Source of the DNA: Paramacrobiotus metropolitanus
Lineage: Eukaryota; Tardigrada; Eutardigrada; Parachela; Macrobiotidae
DNA: 64,000 bases
Assembly: GCF_019649055.1 (NCBI RefSeq)
Contig: NW_026570223.1
Span: 2,604,001-2,668,000, forward strand
Reading direction: 5' to 3'
The notes beneath the pieces were generated by a model. That model did not search any database, had not been told where the DNA came from, and saw only the letters and a list, made by a program, of their open reading frames with translations. Shown piece by piece: positions 48,964 through 59,322 of the stretch. Position 1 is the stretch's first letter, and each line of letters begins with the position of its first letter. Both the position numbers and the translations under genes were made by a program.

Positions 48964-51720
48964 ATGACTCGAGCGCTTATCTGGACCGCCGTGATGGGAA
49001 TATCGTTTATGGCGACCTTTGTGTAAGGCTTGACCATTATCAGTTTCCGGATAGTATAGGCCTGGTCATTAACTGCCTGCAAATAGTCAACATTGTCATT
49101 GCTATTTATAGCGACGCCAAGCCAGGCAAAGTGATTGAACCCAGAGGAGGAGAAATCTCCTTGTCCAAGCATGAGGAGAAAAAGCAGCCCAAATTCCAGA
49201 TCCATCACAAACATCGCGCGCCGGCAACTCTTCCCACCTCATTTGATTGCCGCAAGAAATGGTCGCAGTGCAAGAGTATTGCTGACATCCGCGATCAAGG
49301 TCAATGCGGCACTTGCTGGGTACGACTGTACTTGTATAGTTAATTTTTAAAATGTCTCTAATCGTAAATTAATCAGAGTACTGCAGAGATTTATGGTAAC
49401 GCAAGTATATCAGAACGCAGTGCTTAAAGGCCGTAACCGCAAGCGTTTTTTGACTAAGAATGGAATTATACTATTTCCAGAACTATCCTTATTCGTAGGC
49501 TGTATCCTCCGCCAGCGTTTTATCTGACCGCATTTGCATTGCTGAACTCACCGCCGGCAAAACACCATCGCAAATCTACGTCTCCGCTTTGGACCTTGCC
49601 ACGTGTAAAGATGCAACCCGTACACCTGACCAAAAGTAATGTTGCAAGAAAGCTCGTATTTGCTTCTTAACGCGCTTGGAAACTTGTATTTTAAGCATTA
49701 TTAATTTTGGTATCAGCATCCATTTACGAAAAACTAATTATTTTACCAGCTGCAATCAGGGTGGCAACACCGCTACTGCCTACCGATGGGCCACACTGAC
49801 CGGTTACATCACCGGTGGCAATCTCAACAGTAAAGTCGGCTGTAAGCCATATCCAGTGGGCAATGACGGGCCGATGCCGCTATCTTGCTCCAAGACCTGC
49901 ACAAATACCGGCTATGGGAAAACTCCCTCACAAGATACTGCATATGGTGAGAAAGGCATCCAATATGTACGTAAGATCAAATAACGACATAAGAAATCGA
50001 AGTAACGCTGCTTTCCAGTTGACGGCTTCTGGACTAGCTATTTGGATGACAATCCATCGCCAGCTAAGATCCAAGAAAATGTCGTTAAAATGCAGCAGGA
50101 TATCTACGCCAACGGTCCTCTTACGGCCAATATGCGGGTGTGGAGCGATTTTGCCGGATGGAAACCGGAAAACGGTAAAATCTAATACTTAAATTATATA
50201 ACAAGAACGTCTAATTATAACAAATGTAAGTAATCAAGAATTAAAAAAAAAACATGAAGACTTAAAATATAAAGACGATTTTCGTATTTTTTGCGTATAT
50301 GAGCAGGCGCCTATCGTGGACCTAGCACAACAGCTAAACAAAAGGAGGGTCACGCTGTCCGTATCATCGGTTGGGACACCGACAAGAACGGCGTGAAATA
50401 CTGGATGATTGCCAACTCGTGGGGTGTCGGTGACCAATGGAACTCGCGTGGTGACAAGGGTGTCTACTGGATCGAAATGGGCAAGAACGTCGTCGGCATT
50501 GAAAGCAAGCCCACCGCTCCCATCGTGGTCCTGCCCAACAACTGTGCCGGTTTCTGCGATGCACCCATTACCCAGATTGTGCATCTGGATGCACAGAACC
50601 TGAAATCGCCAGTCTACGCTTTTCAAGGCAGCTGTACTACTCAGATCACCGTGGCGGCCAATGGTAAAATCACACCAGTCGGCACTCCACAGCCAATCGG
50701 CAAGGTCTTCGTTACCGGTCCCGCTGGCCCGATCACTAGCTGGATGGGTGCCACTGGTCCTACCGATCCTTTGTGGCTTGTCAACGTAAGACCGATATGC
50801 ACCAAACCTACAAAATAAAATATTTGACATTTTCTGCAGCATGATAAATTTATCATAATACGTGTACGATGTGGTATGCACCGCATCGAGCACGGATTAC
50901 ATTAATTTTTTTCATAGTGCATATCAGTAAATACTCTGTAGGCGTCTAGGCCTTGAACAAACATGCGTAAAGCATATAAACATATATGCAATCGAAGAAT
51001 TTTGCTTGTAAAGTAGTGGGCCCGCGCTTGCATCTAATTATTATTTTGAATTGCTACTGCCTGCTAAAATTAGAACCGGAAGTTACATCCGGTGTATATA
51101 ATTACTTACTTTATATTGCTCTGCCTTCTACGAGGGCATATTATTTTCCTTGTGAGAAATAATTTCGCACGAAATTATTGAAATTTTTCGCAGCCTGCCG
51201 GTGAAGCCGCATCTTGCCTTCCGGTTAGCGGATCCACCAAGATTGACTGTTCATCGGGTACTGCCACCGCCGGAGCATCGGCTGCCACGATGGTTGGCGG
51301 AGACAGGATCGTGTACTGTACGTGTCCTCCGCATAACACCATTTTACCTCTTGCTAACGTTACGACACTTTATGAGCTATAAATGCAAATTTTATACAGA
51401 TAACGACAGAAATCAGTACCTCTACACCTTTAAGGGCGCCGGAACCACCGGTTCACCTTCTAAAATCGCTGACGCTATCAGCAGCAAGTTCAGTCAGGTC
51501 AACTCGCTACTAAACATCGATAATGCCAATATACTGGTCTGCGGTTTGGATACAACCGGAAAGACTTCATGTGGACTGATGAAAGTTTCGGACAAATCGG
51601 TAAAGAAGAAAAAAAAAGAAAATTTAATCGAGTATGAATCCCAGTGCTTCACTGCGGCATTTTATTACATTATAGGTTACGGCACCACAACCGATCAAGA
51701 GCCTATCAACCAAGTGCTAA
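48964..51720 (+). CDS. Secreted cathepsin B-like protease with C-terminal extension, copy 3 (9 exons, 534 aa)
   Basis: Third paralogue, with the same nine-exon structure as copy 1. Exons: 48964-49022, 49112-49319, 49499-49635, 49750-49946, 50019-50174, 50307-50785, 51194-51317, 51400-51599, 51676-51720. The first exon is short and easily missed: signal peptide [20 protein letters not shown], exactly 59 nt as in the other copies. Pro-segment [20 protein letters not shown] is followed by [19 protein letters not shown]. Catalytic residues are kept in [18 protein letters not shown] and [24 protein letters not shown] again lacks the occluding-loop histidines. Exon 6 is closest to copy 1, with runs nearly identical at DNA level, which suggests recent duplication or gene conversion. 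The last exon encodes [12 protein letters not shown]. An AATAAA lies at 51923. Confidence 0.93.
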
Positions 51721-52107
51721 AGCAATTTTTGTCATAACGTTGCGTAAACAAAGATTATATTGCAAATCTTGACTGAAAATTTCGGACTGCGGAAAAGGTG
51801 CTAAATACTGATATTTCGATGTCTTTCTTACTGTTTACGCCTCAAGCTGTACACATGCATCCGACGATCTAATGTTCTGCACTGATTTTTTTAAAGAAGC
51901 GACTGATGCAAAAAAGAAGAGAAATAAATATATTGCTGGTGTAAAGCACACGTATTCCACCACTGCCATGCACTTGTACTGCAGTGACATACTTCACTAA
52001 AATGTATTTGTTTATCTGGATGTGTATTGAAGTTCACATATACGTAGTTCTACTTCTAGAAAACGGAACCATATCCAAAACAAAACAATTACCGTTTCAG
52101 ATTACAG
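51721..52107. other. Convergent 3' region of protease 3 and the glutamate receptor-like gene
   Basis: Both stop codons face each other across 387 bp. It contains the AATAAA of protease 3 at 51923. No further gene. Confidence 0.6.
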
Positions 52108-54504
52108 CTACATCGAAGCTTGCATATCTTTGAATTGTTGCTGGAAGTACATCGAAAAATGCTGATATAGTATGAATTGCAAATCTCCACTTTCCATTAA
52201 TCTGGCCAAACCCAGAGATAACCTTTCCCGCAGCGGAGAGCCTATCGAAAATGGAAATGCTAGATAAACTGAAGCACCGCTACTTAAAAAATTACTTTCT
52301 ATTACCTGATGGTACAGCAAAGGCAAGAAATCCTGCCGGGCAGAATTTTCCTAGCTCCTGTAGCTGACCATTAGAAGATTCTACTGCCTTGCTTAAACCA
52401 AACGATTCCATGATGTAGGCATACGGTCCGGTAGACAGTTTCTCAATAGCTTCTTGATCCGTCTCCATGTAGGAATGCGGAAAATTGTTCGCAATGTTAT
52501 TCCATATATCACGGTATTTAGCCACTTGGGATTTCTATTCAAAAAATATTATTTATACGAAATTTGTAAAAGTATGAGTTCCCTGCTGCTGCGAATTCGT
52601 ACAACAGGAAGATTATTTTTATCAGGTTAAGCAGCTCAGAATAAAATTGTTTTATAATATTAATTTGTTTTGTACATTGAGGAACGTGGCGTCAGCCGTG
52701 TCGCGAATGATGTACGAAATATTCCCTTCTCCATAAGACGAGAAGTTTTTGTGCGCCAAAATTCCCATCGAGTAATGAGAGAACGGTGTGGTAAAGTCGA
52801 CCACGGTTTCTCGGTCTGGTGTAACGGAAAGGTCAGCGGCAGCGATGTCCATTTTCTGGAGGTAAACAAAAAACAAAAAAAACTTGTGTAGTAACGATAA
52901 TGTAATTCTCAACAAAGCTGGCACCAAATGGTGACAATCTTTGGATAAAAGACGGGCAAAATACGTTTTAGCACCGTATTATCGCTTACATTATAAACCA
53001 AACTGCGAATCAGCCCATTCCAACTTCCATCAGGCAGTCGTTTACCATACTGCTGGTCCGGCTGGATACTGAATTCGTAGGAGAAATTTAGCATGACGGA
53101 TAGTTTGTCCAGTATATCGATAATCGCCCCTGAATACTGCGGAGCGGATCCATTGTAACTGACTTCAAGGAATCCAGCAGACTGAAAATACAACGCTAGT
53201 ATTATGTATGCAATTTTGAAAGAATCCAACTAGTCCCAGTTCCCGGTTCCTGGAAGCGCCTTGCTAGATTAATGCGCCAAAACTTACATTCAACAGTAAC
53301 GATGATTATACGTGTTCCATATTAATACTTACGACTCCCATTTTTACAGTAAATAAATTTAATTACAGTGTGTTCATCAGTGCATGTATGCAGATTACGT
53401 AATCTGCTTAGGCATACTAAACACAGTTGGTCAGTTTCGCATAATTTTATCTGTAATGTACTGTATATGAAAAAATGCAGATACATATGCGAACTTGACC
53501 AATTTAAAAAGCCCGCTCTAATCTGTGTAGCGTGACAGTCAGCTTGTACAGATTTACAAGGAACACTGACTGCCCGTTCAAAGTTCCATATCGTGGTAAT
53601 ACGGCGAATTTTTATTTCAGACACCACATACCGGTACACCGAGAATTCGATAATGGGGCGTCGTTGCAGCTTTATGAGGATCCACAATATTCCGGGCATC
53701 TGCAGCGTTAAATCTGGTCTTTTGAGGCAGGGTCTGTTGCTGAATGCCGGCAGGATGTGCTTGTCCTATTTGACTATGAGCTGGTGGGAAATAAGTCTGT
53801 GTGCGAATCGGCATCTGCGAGAAGAATTGTGCAGGCACAAGGTGTTGCAACTTGATAGTAGCTATTGGGGTGAAAGTATTAACAGATGAGGACTCTGGAG
53901 GGGCGTAATGATACTGCTGGACAGGAGGTGATTGTGGCTGCAGTTGCAACACATGCGGAATTTCGCTGGGGAAAGGCTGTAGTGCTGCCTCCCGTTGGCG
54001 GAAAGGGTCATGGGTGCCGGGACTGTCTAGTGCCGGCGGGATTTCCGGCTGAGGACGCGGTTCAGTGTGTGCAATATTTAATTTCACGTCGGATGGGTTG
54101 CCGTTATGAAGTTCGGGGTGTAGTGCCGGTGGCTGTATTAATGCAAATACAGTATAATATGCGATTTTATTTCAAAGCTTATCAGTTATCACTGCTATGT
54201 CTCGCATACAAAACGATCTTATATCATGTTTAAAGTAAAAGAACTTCCCTACAATAGAATCGAGTACTACTTCAAATTAACAGCGACAGGAGTCTTTTGT
54301 TTATTATGATAAACGTTGTGTATTCGAGCTCACTGGTAGGAGTTCCTGATGAGGTGCAGGAAGTGTATGTAGCATTTGCTCTGCTGCCGGTGGAAAATGA
54401 TCGAAGCCTTGTAGTCCAAATAAATGCTGATGGTGATCCGAGACGACGGGATTGGGCACGGGTACTTGACCATAACTGCAGCCGGCGACTAAAAGGTATC
54501 GCAT
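52108..54504 (-). CDS. Pore-less ionotropic glutamate receptor-like ligand-binding protein with Pro/Gln-rich N-terminus (6 exons, 468 aa)
   Basis: Exons in transcript order: 54504-54334, 54132-53632, 53181-52990, 52855-52676, 52534-52306, 52241-52108. They sum to 1407 nt with matching phases. Residues 1-216 are Pro/Gln/His-rich and probably disordered. From residue 217 the protein follows the iGluR S1-S2 core: HYRILGVP, YSGAIIDILDKLSVMLNFSY, KRLPDGSWNGLIRSLVYN, ADLSVTPDRETVVDFTTPF, then S2 as YIIRDTADATFLN, KSQVAKYRDIWNNI, YAYIMESFG, FAVPSGSPLRERLSLGLARL. The ligand carboxylate-binding Arg (R303) and the S2 acidic residue (E391) are kept. The roughly 150-residue M1-P-M3 channel is absent: S1 (GILAHK) and S2 (NISYI) are joined by about eight residues inside one exon (52676-52855). 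There is no M4 after S2. The start at 54504 is tentative (MRYLLVAGCSYG is a poor signal peptide). It could be a soluble amino-acid-binding protein or decoy; function is inferred. Confidence 0.82.
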
Positions 54505-55915
54505 TAACTAATTACCTACAGTAGCCGGTTTTACAATTATAGGTAGTCTCTGAGCTACAGTTGTATAAACACCGAGATAGTGCGCCATTTACAGTACATA
54601 GCCTTTTTGTATATCAACAATTATGTTTAAATTTAATTAGCCTATAAACGGATAATTAAAACAATTCATTTCAAAACATGTGACAGGACTGACCTTGCAA
54701 AATTTTTAGGTAACACGGAATAATGAAAGAAAAATTCTATTACGGGACTTCAAAATTACAGTCTATTTTGTGCATTGTAAGAATAAATCAGCAGCCGATC
54801 AAAATGCTACATAATTTCTACTGCATATATCGGTACCAGTTTTAAAGGTGCATACAAACTATGGAGCGAGCGCAATGGAAGTACTTACGCATAAACAAAC
54901 TTGTTAAAAGCATGATAAATGGTGACATTTTTGGAAACTGCAATGGCGAAGCGAACAAAAGCCCAGAATGGAAGGGTATCACTTGCAGGTATCACTGACA
55001 ATTTTCAAAGTTGCAGTTGACGGAGAGTGCAGTATACTGCAATAATGCAATTTAATGGCGAAAGCGCGCGCCCATAAATCCTGAAAAACGGTAATTGTGG
55101 AGGACCTGCAGTCTGCAATTGCAAATGTGTTTTTGCAACTAACTTACGGTACTTGCGTCGTTGTTATTGCAATCTTAAGTAGTTTAATCCAGTCTGCATA
55201 CGTAATAATTATGTGGTATCGTTGATCTAAACTTTTTGCATGCTGACCTTTGAGGCCTGCATGCTTGCATATACATGCAACAGATCGCAACAGTGTATTA
55301 ACGGAACGTATAAAAAACAAGTCTGAAAGTCAGACTCGTCAGTTAAAATGTTTTTATCCAAATATCAGCTTGCTGTAGTTCAAGTAAAATTGTAGATCGC
55401 TGTTATAAAGCTGGAAGATTAATATGTGCGCGTGAACCAAAATTTCTAATTTCAGTTTTCTTATACAGCTAGGACGGCTACGAATACGTGTTACACGTAA
55501 TTAGGTGAAAATGAGATCGCTGATAATCTCTATAATATAATGCTGCTATTTCTCGAAAAAGGAAAAAATTCGTGATTAATGTACTTTTTTGAGTATTACG
55601 TAAACAAGAAACGATAAATATGTCTCTAACACTAAGTAAAGGCAAAGTTATGGTCCATTTTAATTAGTCCACCGCTTTAATAACCAGAAAGCTGGTTAGA
55701 GCAGTATCAATCAAAATAAAAACCGGATTAGCGGGTCAAATCAACAGATTCTGACAAATGCCATCTCCCAAATCAACCTTTTACCAATTCAGGGTTCTGA
55801 ATAGAAAACTGGGTGTTGCATAATTTGCCATGCATCATGCTAAAATATTTCCAGCCAATTCCAGGTGCTCTGAAGAGTACAATTTGTACTTAATGAAGTG
55901 TACTTGTACTCTCTA
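54505..55915. other. Intergenic region between the receptor-like gene and the GST
   Basis: AT-rich, with frames closed on both strands. If the receptor-like gene has a further 5' exon, it would lie here. Nothing convincing seen. Confidence 0.5.
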
Positions 55916-57908
55916 TTACGAATTCGTGTATCGGAAATATTGAGACAGTCGGGGTTCACCATCCAGGATTCGTTTCTTTAACTGCGATGGGTAAGGAAAC
56001 TGTTCGAAATATTCCCAAGGAACAATAGCGGCTGCTACGATCTGATCCTTAAACAGCAACAATAACTTAAAGAACAGTATGGTGCATTAGCTGAAACGTA
56101 AATAATATTAAATGGGATAATAGGTGCACTTACAAACGTCGAATATGCAGCCAGATCGGCGTAGGTGAGCTGTTTAACAAAAACGTTACATGTCATGTTA
56201 ACAGCGTAGCGTTTACATGTCATGTGAGATGTGTGGGACATCTGTCATAGTAAATCCATAAAGTGCAAATACACATTCTAGAATCTACAGTAGATCCGTG
56301 CTTGAAAATCTGGCATATAATGCAACGTGCATAATGTACTGTATGCGCTTTGAAAATTTTTTATTTAAATTCGCTATAGCTCTTAGAATAGCAGCGTGAT
56401 AAAAAAGTACACTATGAGGACTGGATAATTGTTGTTCTGGCATAAATAATATATTAATAAATTGAAAACTATTTGTGCAACCTTACATAAAAGATACTAA
56501 TTTACAAATAAAATCAGCTAAAAGTTAAACTGCCAGCTTACATCATTCCCAACGATATACCCATAACCCTTTCCGTATTTGGAATGGAATTCTTCGAGTC
56601 TGTGCATTTTTGCCGGTAATGTGATAGCACCAAATTTTTTGGTCGCACGAGCCTGTAAGTTTTAAGATTTGAAGGTCACACTCGTGGATTAGCATTTTGA
56701 TGAAACAAATTGTGGTATGATCCACATTAACAAAGTTTGACTTTTGTTTGTTTATAAAAAAGGTATTAAACGTATTGTTTTCGAATGGTTCCCTTACCTT
56801 AGGATTATATCTAACTTATTATTGTTAGCACTCATAATTAATTAAAATACTTTCTAGACTAGCAGTGGTATACCCTGTATCAAATGGTACATCCTATAGA
56901 AGTATTGTACATAAACAGGCACACAAAACCGAACTTAGCCGATTAGAAAACTGGCCACGGTGTTAAAAAATCGAAAGAAAACAAAGTGTTCTTCACTATG
57001 GCAGTTCGTTGTAAATTAACTGTGTTTAAATCGACTTACAGTCACAGAGAAACCTTCCATCAAATAAGATAAATTATTGTAATCATTTGCGTATGGTATT
57101 TTTTCAACTTCTTTGTGCATCCTTTTAAAAAACTTAGAAATTAACACAGTAATGCGGTTAACGTTAGGCTTAGTGCATAATTCATTAATAATTTCAAATG
57201 AAATTCAAACATTGGATGAAATATTAAATGACTAAAAATTAATAAGATACATACTTTATATTTATGTTCTCGTTCATAGATTATTTTCAGTGCATCCGAT
57301 AATAACTCGTCAATTAGTTCTGCTGCGGAGTCGACAAGCGCTTTCTCCAGATTATTCCTTCCGGCCATGTCTGAAAAGGGTGTGCACAATACCGATTACA
57401 GGTTTAATAACCGCACAGTCAGTTATGAAATAAAGAGTTAAGACTATAGTAAAACAACGGCAGTAAAATACTGCACAATATCGTACCAAATATGTTAGCC
57501 AAATACCGTGCAATGCTGAGACTCTGCGATAGCTGCTGTTCACCAATTTCCAATACCGGAAGCGTATGAAATGGCATTGCTAAAAGAATGGTGCAACAAA
57601 TTTTTAAAAACAATGTGAACGTCTCTTAAAACAGCTTCTGCTATTTGATTCCTTAATCGTGCTGTGCTTAACGACTTGCGCAAGAATCACTTCCGTACGT
57701 TGGTTTAAATATAGATGAAATTTGCAAACAACTGATTATGTGTTTATAAGTAGAAATCTACAAGCAAATTACCGGGTTTCAGTTTTTCCCACATTCCTTG
57801 ATAAACTTTGATATCCTCGAAATCTTCGCCGGCAGCATGAAATATAAGTCGAATCAATTCCCCTCTGGCACGTGCATCAAAATAATAAAGTTTAAATCGA
57901 GAATCCAT
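55916..57908 (-). CDS. Glutathione S-transferase, sigma-like (7 exons, 238 aa)
   Basis: Cytosolic enzyme that conjugates glutathione to electrophiles; sigma members also include prostaglandin D synthase. Exons in transcript order: 57908-57773, 57579-57487, 57370-57255, 57132-57040, 56652-56542, 56169-56134, 56047-55916, totalling 717 nt in phase. The thioredoxin-like N-domain begins RFKLYYFDARARGELIRLIF with the catalytic Tyr near residue 9. MPFHTLPVLEIGEQQLSQSL follows, with the GSH-binding cis-Pro and SLSIARYLANIF (sigma pattern SLAIARYLA). The helical C-domain has GRNNLEKALVDSAAELIDEL and the N-capping box region GNDLTYADLAAYSTF. Two exons (36 and 93 nt) are too short to stand out on their own. 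It is about 30 residues longer than typical sigma GSTs, mostly at the C-terminus (PSQLKKRILDGEPRLSQYF). Confidence 0.92.
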
Positions 57909-59322
57909 GAGAGCGATACGACAATGTGCTCCAATGCTCCAATATGAAGATGACTTAACAATCGAAAGAAAATTCTAAACACTGTAAGCAAAGATACTGT
58001 ACACTTAACAGATTAGCTCACACCTTAACAGTGAACTGCAGGGACATAAAACATTCCCAATACTATGAGACAGTATGAGTTGCATAATAAATTAGACACT
58101 CGGTGCCGGTCGCTACTGTCGATTATGTTTTATTAATAGATTCTATAATAAACGGATGAATGAAGAACCGGTCATACGGCAGTTATAACTGCCGGAAGAA
58201 CGGAACAAAACTTGGCAGCCGTAATAGGAAGCACCGACAATGGCTGCTCGACTTCGAAGTATACTGGTAATGCAATCGGTGCGGTGTGAGAAAAACAGAA
58301 TGTGCCCAATATGCGATAGCTAAACTTATGACAATCTACTGTAGATCACTCACAATCAGACCAAGGAAGAAAGTGTATATATGCGCGTATATTACTAACA
58401 ATAAGCTTGTACATAGCAACTATATAAGTTAACATATATTATGCGCCTCTGGAAGATTGTGGATTTGTGGTCCAGCTTCGTTAAAAAGGGGAAATTTTTA
58501 CACAATGTCTATACCAGCTATCACAATGCTTACCTACAGTCTAGAAAGCCAGACAATTCAAAAAAGCAAACACAGTAAACGAGCATAGTTAGCCAATTTA
58601 GCTGTAGGACACCGACCTGGAGGCTATATATTGCGGCACATTTCTTACGGTACCTAGTACCTTACTACCTACTTATACCCATCAAAACCAATGTACCGCT
58701 TAAGGGCTAAAGATGGTGCTTCGTATTTGTTACGGTGTTTACTGGGATGCTCCAGTTCTGTTTTTTTACGAAAATTTTTCTTTTCTTGTCATAAAAAGAA
58801 CACATAAACTCTCTTCAGGTGTAAGATTTGCTGACCGGAGCACATAAACCACACAAGTGCAAAAGGGCGTTTTCAGTTCAAAAAAGCAAAAACCAGACGC
58901 ACAGAAAATGCCCGCAGATATTGACAAAAATACAAATCATCATTTGTAAATCATTACAACTTCAGGCAGTCTGAACCAGTATGCATAACCATTTATGATT
59001 TAGACAATCAGCTGGTCTTGTCGGCACTAGCTTGGCAGCACGGATGGCTTCTGCTTCTTTACAAATTTAATTTTTTGCAATCAAGTTTCACCTTCTGCCA
59101 ACAAAACATTGACACGATATTAATTCTCATAGCCGCAACCGGCAGGCTACACCACAACAATAACCAATAACAAACAAATAAAACTTATCAACAAAAGTAA
59201 AGGTACGGTTTCGGTTTCCAGAATCACTTCAATCGCAATCAAATATCAACAAACCAACACATCTGAACCAACCCCCTTAGTTCCTAACAATACAGATCGG
59301 GCAAATCGCATTTTCCGTTCGT
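57909..59322. other. Intergenic region between GST and TRRAP
   Basis: Holds the GST promoter side and the TRRAP 3' UTR. AT-rich, no gene recognised on either strand. Confidence 0.6.

Noticed and set aside
48441-49214. 257-codon open frame on the minus strand
   Set aside because: It runs antisense to exons 1-2 and the promoter of protease gene 3, shows no domain, and is explained by the coding sequence on the other strand.
53182-53229. Apparent signal peptide MDSFKIAYIILALYFQ before the receptor-like core
   Set aside because: It is intron read-through. The sequence ends in a TTTTCAG acceptor at 53182, and the upstream exon ending HYRILGVP supplies the missing first strand in phase.
53322-53699. 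Minus-strand frame of 125 codons, and an ATG at about 53343 as an alternative first exon (MGV|GTAAGT) of the receptor-like gene
   Set aside because: The ATG-GGA-GTC model is phase-compatible but gives no strand 1 of the binding domain. The 53632 donor gives a complete fold. RNA data could revive it.
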